DNA from: Manis javanica
Lineage: Eukaryota; Chordata; Mammalia; Pholidota; Manidae
NCBI RefSeq assembly: GCF_040802235.1
Contig: NC_133158.1
Location: forward strand, 38,320,001 to 38,384,000
Length of the DNA: 64,000 nt
Direction: 5' to 3'
The position numbers and the translations under genes were made by a program. Position 1 is the first letter of the stretch; each line of letters begins with the position of its first letter. Under the pieces are notes generated by a model. That model was not told the origin of the DNA. It did not search any database and saw only the letters and a program-made list of their open reading frames with translations. Below, piece by piece: positions 12,466 to 24,698 of this stretch.

Positions 12466-12911
12466 AAGGCACCCTTTGGAGAGTTTGCCGGTTTGTCTCC
12501 ACACCGCTGCATAAAGTGAGTATCACTGTAAAGCGAGTTAAGTGAGCATTTTGGCTTCCAGGCACGTGGGAAGGTTTGGTACGTGCTGCACTGTAGTCTA
12601 TCGCGTGTGCAATAGCATTATGTCCAGAAGACAATGTACACATCTCAATGAAAAACACATTATTGCCAAGAATGCTGACCATCACCCGAGCTTTCAGGGA
12701 GTCATCACTGATCATGGGTCACCATAACAAACAAGGTGAGGCAGTTTGAAATACTGTGAGAATTAACAAAATGTGACAGAGACATGAAATGAGCAAATGC
12801 TGTTAGAAAAGTGGCACGGGTAGACTTGCCTGATGGAGGGTCACCACAGACCTTCAGTCTGTAAACAAGCGGTACCTGCAGAGAAAATGAAGCACAAGCA
12901 AAGTGTGCCTG
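12466..12911. mobile_element. Tigger1-like MITE (TcMar DNA transposon)
   Basis: Both ends match Tigger1 termini as I remember them. The left part has 'ccacaccgctgcataaag' and 'gtgcaatagcattatgtcca'. The right part has 'aggcagtttgaaatactgtg', 'acaaaatgtgacagagacat' and a terminal 'gtgtgcctg'. The transposase-coding middle is missing, so the element is internally deleted and non-autonomous. TA dinucleotides flank it approximately. It is old and diverged. Confidence 0.7.
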
Positions 12912-13889
12912 TGTATTAGCCATGCTTGCTGTGTTTTGAATCACAGTATTTCACATTTTAGCAGGGTTATGTGGCATGTACGATCTGTCTTTACATGTCC
13001 AGTTACTGTGTCAGTACTGTGTCAGTGGGATGTATTCACTTAACTGGGATCAGACAAGACTGTAAACAGCCTCACAGGAGCTTGGGTCAGGTGTTGCTGC
13101 TAAATTATTTTGGTTCCAACTGGGAAAAATGTGAGTTTTGGAACTCTTTTGGGTTTTGAGATTGTGATTAAGGGATTGTGATTTAACAAGTCCAAGAATA
13201 GAAGGGTTACGGGCCTATTAGTGGAATTAAATCATTTAAATTTATTTTTTATTGTGTGTGTGGTTAAGTGCAAAGTGTACATGTTGATTCTTAGAAAATG
13301 TACAATCTGAATTATTGGAAATAGAAGATACGGTCTAAAATCCATGATGTTTTCCATTGGGTCACTATTGAGTGTAGAAAAAATAATGTGCCAGTTTCTT
13401 TATCTTTGGTATCAAGGTTCTCCCCTCAAAAAAAACAAGAATACTTTTATGAATATAAAAAGTGAAGAGAAACTTCTATTCTTCAAGTTGAGAGTTAGCA
13501 AAATAAGCTTTTTAAAAAAATATAGCGAACTTAAGAATTAAAAATGGGTGTGTACTTTCCTGCAAGGGGCAGGGGAAGGAAAGAAAGTAGAATGCTTACT
13601 GGAAGAGACAGTCAGCAACAAAACATGGATCTGTGTGACAGTAAAAGTGGAAGTGAGCGTGACTCCCCCGACTTCCCTGAGTCAGAAAGCAGAATCCCAG
13701 CTACCATGTCTAGAAAAGGCACGTCCTGGATGGAAATACTTAAGAAGCTTAAAATTAAGATAAAACAAGAAGCAAACAAAAATCCTACTCAAGGTGAATA
13801 CTGATTCAGAAGTGCAGGATCTAGAGAAAACAGTAGGAGCAGAGAAGACCTCCCTGTTTTTGGTTGTGGTTCACATGTACTCAGCAGAA

Positions 13890-16800
13890 GTGTAAGATGG
13901 GTTAACCTGTATGTGAATGTTCACACAGAGCCTTGCAACTTTATACTGTACGTATAAAGTAAAAACTGATGGAAATCTAGGAGAATTGGATAAATAAAAA
14001 TGTAGCAATATTGGAAGTAATTAAATAAACTCATTACTGCAGATCAAGCAGAAAAAATAACATATGAAGGATGTTTACAATGGGATTAATAAGAAGTTGA
14101 CTTAATAGATTCGCCTGCATGATCATAGAATGTTTTTATAGAAATGAGGCTGTCAGGAAAACCATAACAAAACCTCCAGGCAAAGAAAAACAAGCAACTT
14201 GGCAGTGCATGTTTTTTACTACAATGTAAAATAGAAGGTAAAAAGTATTTGGAAAACAAAAGAGAACTTAAACTTCTGGGTGAAAGAAGAAATAAAAGCT
14301 AAATTATAAATTCTTGTAGAAAAAAATGGATAGTTGTGTGGTTCTGAGTTTGAACTCCTAAGTGAGCAGCTCTCTGCTTCAATTTCTCCTGTAAGATGGT
14401 AATAAAGCACCTACTTGGGATTCTTGTGGGGATTAAATGATATAATACAGGTAAAGTGCTTAAAAGCACTCCATGTCAGCCAGTTGTTATTGTATATAAA
14501 GGGATGTGGCTGAAGCTAGATGCAAGTGTATGCTGTGAATGCCTTCTAATTCAATAAGAGAAAAGCTAATGGAATAAGTTGGTATTTCAAGATGGAAAAA
14601 GAACAATCTGAGAAGAGTCAGAAATCTGGATTTTGATACTTAAATGTGACAATGTGTTCAGTATTTTAAAAAACACTGTGTGTGGGCCAAACAAAACATC
14701 CTTAGTGGATACAGCTCCTAGCCTGCCAGTTTCTACCCCGTCTGAGAAATTTTACCAAGAAAAAAAAGTACAAGCAGATTCCACAGATTGATGTAAACTG
14801 TATGTTAATAAATTGGGAATGCTTGCCACAAAATGCATAATTTTCCAGGAAAACAGAAATCACCATTATTCAAAAATAAGGTTATAAATAATTCCACAGC
14901 CCTGCATGAAGTTAGTATTTCAGGGATTGCTCAGTGCTTATACAGATTGTGCTCCATGCAGTGTGCACAGTAAATGTTGTTCTAGAGCTCTCTGGAAAAT
15001 GGGGTGCTCCCTGTGGTCTAGGTACCAGAGGCTGACTAGGGTGCCCCAAACAGAGGGCTGTGAGTGATGATTTCTGAACACAGATGGGCAGTGTTCTCAG
15101 TAAAACACACTTAGTGCCTGGCAATGTATATAATCTGATATTCTGACCAAATGAGTTTTTAGTCAGAATGGTTTACTGTTAGGAAGTCTGTTACTCCACT
15201 TACCATAATAGTAGGTCACGAAGGACTTTATATTTCTCAGTGGATTCTGTTTTTATTTAAAAAGTTGATGTCTATCACTGCTGGAAATAGGAATGTAATA
15301 AACGTTTTGTAGCCCAAACTGAGCCAACATCATACATAGTGGTGAGACACCAGAGGCGTTGTACACACACACACCAGCTACTCTTGACACTGTTGCCATG
15401 GATGCTTAATGTTGCCCTGCGGTTCTTGCCATTGAAATAAACCAAGAAAAGATAAAGATGGACCTGTAGGAAGAGACAAGCAGTAGCTCAGATGATCTTG
15501 ACTGTTTTGGGAAACCCAAAAATCAACTAAACAGTGATTAGGACTTATGAGATAGTTAAATGACCTTTTTATAAACTAAATATATGACCACCAGGAGTGT
15601 CCTCTATGACATCAGTAGCTGGTTAGGAAATACACTGGAGAAAATACCTCATTCACAATAGCAACAAAAGTTATGAAATACCCAGGAGGAACGTTCACAA
15701 ATGGGCAGGACCTGAAAACCGGACTGGGAGAGAAGAGCGAGTGCCCCTGGAGGGGTGACACCCTCCCACGGCACAGAGCTGGGCCCTGGGGGCCCTGCTC
15801 GTGTTCCGAGTGGAGGTGGAGTGGAGGTGGGGCAGGAGCATCCCACCAACAAGGAGAACGGTGGGGTGGATGGGAGAGGTGAGCAGGGGAAGAGTGTGGT
15901 GGCTTCCCATGTCAGGCAGGCAGGCCGGTGGTGGCCGCACAGATAGGGTGGTGCTTGAAAGGAGAGCAGGTCAAGATTTCTTGGTCCCCCAGCAGGAAGA
16001 CAAGAGTGGCTGCGGTTTGTGGTGCCTGCGTGGTGGGGAGAGGTGGATGAACTCTGGGCCTGCCTAGGCCTAGGCGACAGCCAGCAAGATGTGCCGACAG
16101 CTGCGCGGCCACGGGAGGGGGAAGGCACCGCGGGCATGCGGGCTCTTCCCATTTAGACTCCCAGGAGGCTTCAGAGCATTTGTGTAAGAGCCTATGGGAG
16201 AGGATTCCTAAGGAAGCGTGGAAAAACCAGCCTCAAGGATCTGCTCCGCTCAGCATCTGCACCGCTCAGCAGGACATCTCACATGTCCAGCTATTAAATC
16301 TGGTGGTACCAGTGCCTCACAGGCCGGAACACTGACAGCTGAGGCCATGCTTCTGTGTGTGTAATGCTGTATCTTCAGGTTACTGGCAAATGAGTGATGG
16401 CCTTTCGGGGAAAAAGATTAAAATTCCAAAAGGTGAAAGGTGTAAGGGTTTTTCTAAGCATAGAAACCACGATAATAGCCAACACTTTGTCCTCTTCCCT
16501 GTGCCTTACTGTGTCAGCTCGCATGTAACCCTCGTGGTAATCCAACAATAGACGTTCACTCCAGCCCCTCCTCTTCAGCTGCACTGCCCAGGCCGCCCGC
16601 CCCAGCTTGCACACCACTGGCACAGATGCCAGAGGGGTGCGCAGACCCGGCCTTGAAAGTCAGTGGGCACTACAAGGTTTCTAAATGAGCAGAAACAGTG
16701 TGAGACCATAAGAAAGCTGAATAACACTGGAGAACGGATATGGGGCTTGAGCAAGTGCTGTGCAGAAGGTGGCTCCCCAACTAAGAGGAGATGTCTTCCC

Positions 16801-17250
16801 CACCATCAGAGCGCACTGGGTGCTCAGAGGAGGAAGTCCGGCCGGTACAGGTGCGTGGCCTCGCGCTCTGCAGCTGAGCGCCTCACTGGGGGCCGAGGGT
16901 CACTTGGTAATGTTTCCAAGAGCCAAAAAATATGTGTCGTGTTCAGTCTTGCTGTCACATTCATGGAATTTATCCCAAGAAAATGTTGATATCTATGTAA
17001 AGGCATGTGCAGCTGCCGCTCAGTGCAGAAGTGTATTATTAAATGTTTATAACTCAGATGCGCACCAATAAAGCTGAATACTTTGTGCATATTTTTGGTG
17101 AGTCATGTTTGTAAGAAAAGCTGGTTGTGTTGATAGACACATTTGTGTCTGTATGTGCATGGGGACAAAAAAGGTAGAACCCATCAATTCATTAATAATT
17201 GTTTTTTTCTGAGTGTTAAGATTATGGATTTTTAAAATAAGTTTTCATTA
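13890..17250 (+). repeat. Degraded ancient L1 sequence, discontinuous
   Basis: Several stretches look like decayed L1 ORF2 or 3' end. Examples are 'gggtgaaagaagaaataaaa' (14278), 'attcacaatagcaacaaaag' (15652) and the 'tttatcccaagaaaatgttg' block near 16970. Frames are full of stops. A MIR interrupts it at 14325-14490 and a GC-rich segment (15740-16150) is not L1. Exact limits and subfamily cannot be set by eye. Confidence 0.45.
14325..14490 (+). repeat. MIR SINE inside degraded LINE sequence
   Basis: MIR-like order is visible: 'tgtgtggttctgagtttgaa', 'ctgcttcaatttctcctgta', 'aagatggtaataaagcacct', 'gggattaaatgatataatac' and 'aaagtgcttaaaagcactcc'. Confidence 0.7.
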
Positions 17251-18404
17251 TTTTTATAGTTTGTGTTTGGGAATACAATAATTATAGAACTGAAAAATGC
17301 ATGTTAATTCCCCCATTTAAACAGAGCTAGAGCAGGTGCCCCCCTGGGGTAGAACTCTCCAAGTGGAGGTATTTTGAGTTGCTCCTGGGGCACTTGGTTG
17401 GGCTCCCCAGGTGTCACCTGTGAATGTGTGATCTAGATCCGTTTCTCTCCCCCAAGGACGGGGAGAAGAGAGCAGGAGGGAACAGGTCAGGCCTGGCAGT
17501 GTGGGACGAGTCCCTGCTGCTAGAGTATTTGAATGAATAACTGGATTGAATTGAGCTCTAAAATCAAACCAGTGATCCAATTTTTATTATATATCTGTAC
17601 ATATTTTTCATATTAAAACAAAAACCTCTGGGCTCCTCCTGTTTTTGCCACTGCTGCAATGAGCTCACCACACTGGGCGGGGGCAGGAGGAGGGCTTATC
17701 TCCCGGGAGTTAGAGCTTCCTGGCTCCTCCTTCTGGGATGGAGTTCTGGTAACACTGACGTGGCTGTCAGGGCTGAGGGAGTCTGTGAAACCCCCCAGGT
17801 GGGCTTGGATGGCGGGTCAGCTGCAGCTGCAGGGACGCTGCTCTGGTGCTGTCAGGAAAAAGGTGTCCGAATCACTGGGGCTTTCCGTGGGGCCATTTAA
17901 GGAGTGAGGGTTTGGTGGCAGCAAGCTCCTGCAGCTGCGGTCACAGGTGTGCCCCACATTCGTGAACAGGCTGCACCTGTGACCTGAGCGGGCAATGGGG
18001 ATTCCTCAGTCCTGGTCACACAGGCCTGTGCCCTGCTTCCTGCCAGCTGTTAACTAGATTTCTTTCAGGTAACTTCCCCTTTTGTGGCTGCTTGTGCTGT
18101 TCGCTGCTGCAGGCCCGCCCAGTTCCCCATCTGTCCCCTTGGTGGTCACTTGTTCTCCCTGCAGGTTGGCTTGTTCCCTGTTCACTCTTGCCCTCCCACC
18201 TTGCTGTGGAGTGGCAGCGTGGAGGGCCGACCTGGTGGCATGGCCGAGAGCCCTGTCTGGCCCGTCCCCAGCCCTCGGGAGGAGGCCTGTGTTGGCCACG
18301 AAGAGCGATGGGTTCTGCCATTCCCGTGAGAACTGGCTGTCCTTCCATGCTGGCCTAGCGAGCCAGTGCGCTGACGGCGCCAGTGGCAGTGTCTGGGGTT
18401 CAGA

Positions 18405-18580
18405 GCACCAGTTCTGAGGTCAGGAATGGGGGCTGGGGCCTGCTGCCCTGGTGGCAGTGGCCTTGAGCAAGGTCTGACCTCTGACTGTTACAGGGAGACA
18501 GTACAGGACCTGCCTTTCTAGGTGGCTGTGAGCATACATGCAGGGATTTTTGTAAAACAGTGAGTGCAGTACTGACTGAA
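18405..18580 (+). repeat. MIR SINE
   Basis: Diverged MIR: 'cagagcaccagttctgaggt', then 'ttgagcaaggtctgacctct', then a 'ggtggctgtgagcatacatg' tail portion. Confidence 0.5.
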
Positions 18581-19634
18581 AGACCCAGAGATGGGTTTAA
18601 TTAAACATGTTTTGCTCATTACAAAACAATAAAAAAATTTGCTCTACTTCTATATACATCATTTAACCTTTAGTTGGAACAAAATAGGGAAACAGTGGCA
18701 GGGCTCGGTATGTGGTTTAAGCCCCCGGCCCTTGGGGTCCAACGTAGGAACAGCACCCTGGGACTGGAGGCCCCCTCCAGAGGCCTGCCCTCGCTGCCCC
18801 CTGGAGCCCGGGCTGCTGTCCTTTGCCAGACAGATGCTCGGCTGGTCCTGAGTGCGCCCAGGATGTCCTCTGTCCTGCAGCCTGCCCCGGTTGCTCTTGC
18901 TCTGGGGGTTCTGTGTGGCCTTTCTCTGGGAGCTGTTGGACTGCCCTTCCCAGAGCTGCCAGTCTGCAGGGCTCCCAGCCAGGATAAGCTGGTGGGAGCA
19001 GAGGGAGGAAGGAGGGCTGGGGCCTTGCTGTCTCTGCTCTGGGGGTTTCACGAGGATGGCCGTGTCTCCCCTGTAGTCCCGGCAAGAGCCTGGGTGATAG
19101 TTCTGGCTTGGGTGATCAGTTCCTTTTTTGGGCTCTGGGTTGCTGGCAGCTTCCTGCTGCGCTAGCCGGGCTGTTTGCCCATCGTGCACCATCACTCATG
19201 AATCCCACTCATGCAGTTGCTCTATGTGCAATACCTAGAGAGTTCCCAGAGTCCTGTGGGACCCTGACTCAGTCCCCGACCACGAACAGTTTCTCAAGGG
19301 CGCTGACTGCATATTGGCCGCTTATGTTTCCTCAAACCTTGCTCAGGGCTTCATGCAGTGGCCCCCTTGATGGTGTTTCTAGGGTACCCTCTACTCCTGC
19401 ATTGCATTTTGATTCTGGGTTTGCCCTTACATCCCTGAGAAACATACACACACCTGCTGAGAACACAGCAACCACAAGCTCTGTGGTAAGGATGGCCGGC
19501 ACAGCACCAGCCCCGTGGCCATTCCATCTGTCTGCTGATGGCACATTCCAGATCAAAGCTGTCAGTCAGCACACATGGTGCTCCACCTGCCGGAGGCATG
19601 GCAGCTGACTGCACCTCACTGTGGACCCAGCATC

Positions 19635-19800
19635 CTTCCATCTGCTGCTGCCTGTGGTCCTCACAGCAGTCCTGCAAGGTGCAGGTGCTGAACCCGTTTT
19701 CTAGATGAGACTGTGGCACAGAGAGATTAACTAGATGAGGCTTCCACAGCCAGTGGGTGACGGGACCAGGAGTTGAGCCTGAGGCCGAAAGGCTCCAGAG
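19635..19800 (-). repeat. MIR SINE
   Basis: Reverse MIR: 'gtggtcctcacagcagtcct', 'ttttctagatgagactgtgg', 'cacagagagattaactagat' and 'cagccagtgggtgacgggac'. Confidence 0.7.
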
Positions 19801-22800
19801 CCTTCACTGAGCCTGTTGCCTGCACTGTACACAAGAAAACTGTCTCACCATGAGCAAGTGGAAACTCCCAAATTAAGTACTAACACTTGGACTTGATGGT
19901 TAGGTCTTGTCCAGGGTCCCATGTGGGCTGTGGGCAGGCAGCTGTCGGCATGACCCACTCCATCAGATGACCAGAGAGCCACGGTATCTTCACTGAGGAC
20001 ACACAAGGCACTTGATAAAACTCATCGTTCCTGATGTTTAAAAACCACACGTCTGCATCAACTAGGAGCCAAAAACATTTCCCTAATAATAGGAAGTCAG
20101 ACAGCATCATTTTCATGGGGATGATGCGTCCCCATTACAGCCAGGAGAGGGCAGAGAAGCCAGCCATGCAGTGATAGTGGACACGTCCATGGGGAGGAGA
20201 GGTGGTTAAGTAGGAGGGAGTGATTGTTGACGGTCACTAGCAGGTGTAGGAAACCCTAAGGCATAGACTCAAATAATTAGAAAGGAGGATAAATAGGTAG
20301 CTAAGTGTGCAATAAAATTTGCATATATCATGTTACTAGCTTTTCAATTAGAATAATCAGAAGAAAATAATGAAATAGATCTTCCTCATAGTGCAGTGGA
20401 AGTAATAATGTATCTCAGGATCCCCAGTAACCAATACGCTGGGCCTGGATTAGGCCCTTTTGGAGGCCTACCATGTATGTATGTGGCAATACTTTGTTCT
20501 TAACTGAATTTACATCTTGTATTCAATTCCTTTAAAAATCCCAAAGGAACTTAGGAACACCTGTCAGTGTTATGTTCACGTGGAGGAATATACCTTAGTG
20601 AAAGTCTCCATGCAGGCTTCGAGTGAGAGAGCCAGGTGGGAGGCCACTGTGCCGGTGACCTTAGCACGCTGAGGAGCTGGGGGACAAAGGAGGCCAGTGC
20701 TCTGGGGACGGCCGCTGCCCAGGCCCAGGTGGGACTGAGCTGGAGACTGTTCAGTGAATGGTTCTGGCAGATGTTGGACAAAATAATGCTGGGTTTCTTA
20801 CACACTTTCCCTTGCAGCCCCACCATGCAGAGAAAACCATTCTCAATGTTGTGATACTAAACATTTTCCTACATGTATAAACTACCCCTATTACTTATTT
20901 TGGAGAAATGATGCAAAATTTTTTTTCTGCTTCTGCAATTCACTTGAATATTTTCCCTCGTGAATAAGTTGTTAAGTACACCTTTGTAGTGGCTGTATAG
21001 CCCAAACATGTCAGGACTGTAAGAATTAAGCCCAGTGCCCTCCATTACCCTTGAGATTAATGAGTCGAGTCTGCCAGCCTTAGGAGAGTTGGGGAAATAC
21101 TCAGAGTTGCTGTGGTTCAGTGAGGAGTCCCCCAAATTTTCATGGTTCCGTGCACACCTGGTGGGGGAGCGTGAGATGTCGTGGCCGGTGGCGTAGAGGA
21201 CAGAGGGCTGAGGAGCACTTGAGTCACCTTCAGTGCAGACCCGCCCTGTGTGGGGGCAGGTGCTCTGGTCAGTCCTGAGCGGTTCTGTCACTGTCAGCGA
21301 TAGGAGCATGTTCAGTGGGTCTTCCCAGTGGTCATGCCACTGCGTGGGGGACACTTTGTGCAAGCCAAGCTCGGCGCTGCTGTCATCACTGCATTCCCAG
21401 TAGCTCTGAGGTGAGTCCGTGGGGGCTTGGCCACACCGTGCCTGCACAGCACACCCTGCTATTAAATGCCCACATGTAGAATTCTCTCTTTAGGGACACA
21501 TACTAGAAACTTATTGGCTGGCTGGTTTCATGCTCTTTCCCCACTCTTTGAAGTTACCTAGCGCAAATCAGCATTTTGGATAAATGTGGGGTTGAAGCAA
21601 AATTCACTTCAGTATGAGTACCACCTTGCACATTCATTACATCGGCCATGCTGCATTTAGTGCCACAGCATCTTCTACAAGTGGGGGCTCAGGGCTGCGT
21701 GGCCATCGAGGGGTCATCTCCACGTAGAGACCGCTTGAGCTGGCCTGCAAGCTCCATAGATAGACCCACTTAACTCAAAAAGGGCCTAATTAACTTCTAG
21801 CCCATCTTAAATGTTGGTGACAAATGTAGGATCATTTAACAAACAGAACACCCTGTCCCAAATGCTCTTAACAGGTAAAGGTGTTTTTCCTCTTGAGTGG
21901 AGGCTGCCCTCCTGGCCAGCAGATGCCCAGCATGCAGGGGTCAGGTTCCCCTCTCCCGGCCTGCTTTCTTTCCTGGCAACCTTGTCACAGACGCCGGTGG
22001 GCAGTGCCAGCCTGGCTCCGGACCTTGGGTGTAGGAGCAGACCTTTGAGGGGCAGGCAGGCACGGAGAGCTGTAGGGGAGGCAGCTTTCTGGCAGTCATC
22101 TTCCATCCATAGTCTTCTCTAAAACTGAGTTACCTGAGAAGGCACATCTGAGTCCACGAGTCCCACAGGTTTTTTCGCACCTGCCCTTCTGCTTTCCAGA
22201 CAGTGAGTCATGTCCCTAACCAAGCTTTTACCCCTGGGCAGCACCCCATGGCTGGTGTAAAAGTAAACAAAAGAATCTTCCAGGGAGCCACACCCAGGAC
22301 ACCACAGTGCTGGTTTCAGGGGAGCATCTTGGATGGATTAACACAGGCATCAACCCTGCCACCAACCGCTATTGCCAGTTCACCCTTTGTTGTGCAGCGA
22401 TTTTCCTGGGGGTGAACGTTGAAATGTTCTGAACTGATGCACATTTTCAGTACACTTTTGCTTTTAATATTTCATAATTATCCAAGTTTATGTTTTGTTA
22501 TCTTGACTGGGTTTGCATTGCTAATTATTGCCGTGTTAGCTCAGTTTTTCAGATGAATTTTAACTACTAGAAAGTATATTTAAGTACATTCTTAAGTAAC
22601 AGTTCAGTTTCTGTACATATTTCTGTTGCAGGGAATAAATATACAAGAGTGATAAAAGACTTCAAAGCGTAGCAGTGCATTCAGGTCGAGCTCCAGGGGC
22701 AAGTGGGATAGTACACACGCTCAAAGGGAGTGAGCTTCTAGCTGTTCACAGCAGAGCGCGCGAATTCCGCCCCTCAGCACCTCCCTCCTCACCCTAGTCC

Positions 22801-23624
22801 CAGCTCTCTTCTGTGTCTGGAAGCATGTAGAGCAATTAGGAGAACGGAGAAGAGCCAGAGCCAATCCAGCATGAGGGCTGCTGGGCTCCCGGAGGCAGAG
22901 AACCAGGCAGGTGGGACAGGAGAGGAAGCACCTGGGATACAGTGGAGCCGCGCTTCCTGTGCCGCCTCAGACTTGGCCCCCAGCATCCTGGTCAGTAATG
23001 GCATTTCAAAGGCGAAGAACTCCTCAGGCCCCCAGGTGGGAAATACCAGGCTGTGCACAGGAAGGTGCAGGGCCGTTTGCAGTGCCCCCCAGCGCTGCCT
23101 GGTGCCAAGGGATGTGATCTGGGCATTTGCTACCTGCCAGGTTGTCTGGCGAGGATGGAGGCCACAGACATGCTCAGGCATGAAAGCTGTGCAGGCGTGC
23201 GGGGCTGTGGGGGACCCTGCGTTTGGAGTAAGGTCCAGCCACCTGTGAGAAGAGCAAGATAAGCAGTGGGCATGCTGTGTGCAGATAGTGGGTAGCACAG
23301 CCCTGGGCTCATGTTGGCATCGGAGCCCTAAGGTCTGCTGAGCCAAAGACTGCCCTTCTGTGCACTGGAGGCTCTGTGCTAATATGCCAGTTTAGAGTAT
23401 AAACCCTAAACCAAGACTCCAGTCTTTTGTGGTTTCCATCTTTTTTAAGTTCAGAGCAATTAGAAATGTTCATGAAGTATTTTCTAGAAGTTTAGCAAAT
23501 CCTTCACTTAATTCTTTTCATTTTGTTAAATTCAATGAAATTAAATTGAACACTTCTACTAAGGTTAACTTGTATGATATTCATTGTGAAAATGTCTTAC
23601 CCTGGCAGCTGGAACTCCGTGGTG

Positions 23625-23830
23625 TCTCCCATGAGCCGGGCACTGTTCCACACTTACCACACACACACTTGCTTGCTTAGTCCTCCCAGAACTTCGAGGT
23701 GGGACTCTTACTCTCCTCTTAGAGGTAGGGAACTCTGAGGCTAGAGCTCAGGTGGCTTGTCCAAGGTTAGGCCGCAGAGTTAGGACAGAGCCAGGATTTG
23801 AATCAGGGCTGTTGGTCTGCGCCTCCGGGA
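23625..23830 (-). repeat. MIR SINE
   Basis: Reverse MIR, fairly complete: 'gccgggcactgttccacact', 'cgaggtgggactcttactct', 'caggtggcttgtccaaggtt' and 'gagccaggatttgaatcagg'. Confidence 0.8.
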
Positions 23831-24293
23831 GACCTGCTGCTCACAAACCATGTGTGTCTCAGAAAAATCCTTGCTGGGTGTTAGGATTTATGTCTTTCTT
23901 CTTTGCACATCATTTAACCTTTTTTTAAGCATATTTTTATTAAACGCTGCATTTTGCAAAGGAAGCTGGACTGAAACAGCCTGAGGGACTGGGCAGCTGT
24001 TTGGCATGTGCATGGATGTCCAAGGGGAACGCTGTGATCTGCTCCCTTCCCTCCGTCCTTGTCCAGGCCTGGTTGCCTGCCCTCAGTGGCTCAGATCTCC
24101 CATGTGCCCGGACCTGTTGGATGGGAGGTTAAGGAAGTCTGCCCTCAAGAAATGGGTGCTGGGGTCCTTGTGATTGCTGTCTGTCCAAAGATGCGTATGA
24201 TAAGTTGCTAAACTTTTCATCAGAATCCTGCCTTCTTTCTTTCTGCCTCTTCCCTTGTGACTCTTTCTGTCAAGTGGTTTTTTTAGTCTGCAG

Positions 24294-24472
24294 GGCTGTG
24301 CAGTGATGGGGGGGCCCGATGTTTCCCTAGAGCTGTGCAGTGATGGGAGGCCTGCTGTCTGCCCAGAGCTGTGCAGTGATGGGGGCCTGCTGTCTGCCCA
24401 GAGCTGTGCAGTGACGTGAGGCCTGCTATCTCCCCAGAGCTGTGCAGTGATGGGGCCAGCTGTCTCCCCAGA
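24294..24472. repeat. 36-bp minisatellite, five copies, upstream of a ZXDC acceptor
   Basis: Five head-to-tail units of 35-37 bp each begin near agctgtgcagtgatgggg and end near ctgtctgcccag. Unit starts are about 24294, 24331, 24367, 24402 and 24438. Units differ by a few substitutions (for example gtgacgtgag in unit four). The array ends 56 bp before the exon at 24529. Most units end in a pyrimidine-rich stretch plus CAG or TAG, resembling a 3' splice site. Confidence 0.9.
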
Positions 24473-24528
24473 TACAGGGGGCCCAAGCAGCACAGTGCAC
24501 GTAACATGTGGTCTTTGTTTCATTTTAG

Positions 24529-24698
24529 GAGCATCAGAGTCTACACAGAGAGAAATGAAAGACGGCAGAGTCAGCCCTCCCTGCTTCCACGCAGGCCAGA
24601 GCAGTTGGTTGTGTGGGAGCCTTCTCATGCCCAGCGGGGCTCTGCCAGGACCAGCTCCGGCAGCTGGGGTGCAGTGCACCCAGGCTCAGCTGCTGCAT
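24529..24698 (+). CDS. ZXDC: ZXDC coding exon (SWLCGSL segment)
   Basis: The 170-nt exon encodes ASESTQREMKDGRVSPPCFH, then AGQSSWLCGSLLMPSGALPG, then PAPAAGVQC. It aligns with human GASQSTQRKIKEGKMSPPHF and SWLCGSLVVPSGGRPGPAP. It begins after CATTTTAG (two bases complete the split Gly) and ends CTGCAT|GTAAGT in phase 0. The C-terminal AQLLH diverges from human, in keeping with the loose constraint seen in this part of the protein. Confidence 0.92.

Larger units (their letters stand above)
7864..24528 (+). other. ZXDC: Large ZXDC intron (16.7 kb)
   Basis: The intron runs from GTGAGG to CATTTTAG at 24528. Its content is mostly repeats of several ages: a 3'-truncated young L1 in antisense (9657-10492), a Tigger1-like MITE (12466-12911), degraded LINE sequence (13890-17250), several MIRs and a minisatellite just before the acceptor. 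Other ancient LINE-like pieces, which I cannot assign, seem to lie around 9080-9640, 10950-11380 and 11990-12100. No exon or RNA gene was recognised between 17.3 and 24.2 kb apart from these repeats. Confidence 0.85.

Noticed and set aside
22789..23346. 185-codon minus-strand frame
   Set aside because: GC-rich intronic sequence without a domain, promoter or splice support.
24083..24679. 198-codon minus-strand frame with repeated HCTALG-like units
   Set aside because: It is the antisense reading of the minisatellite and the ZXDC exon.
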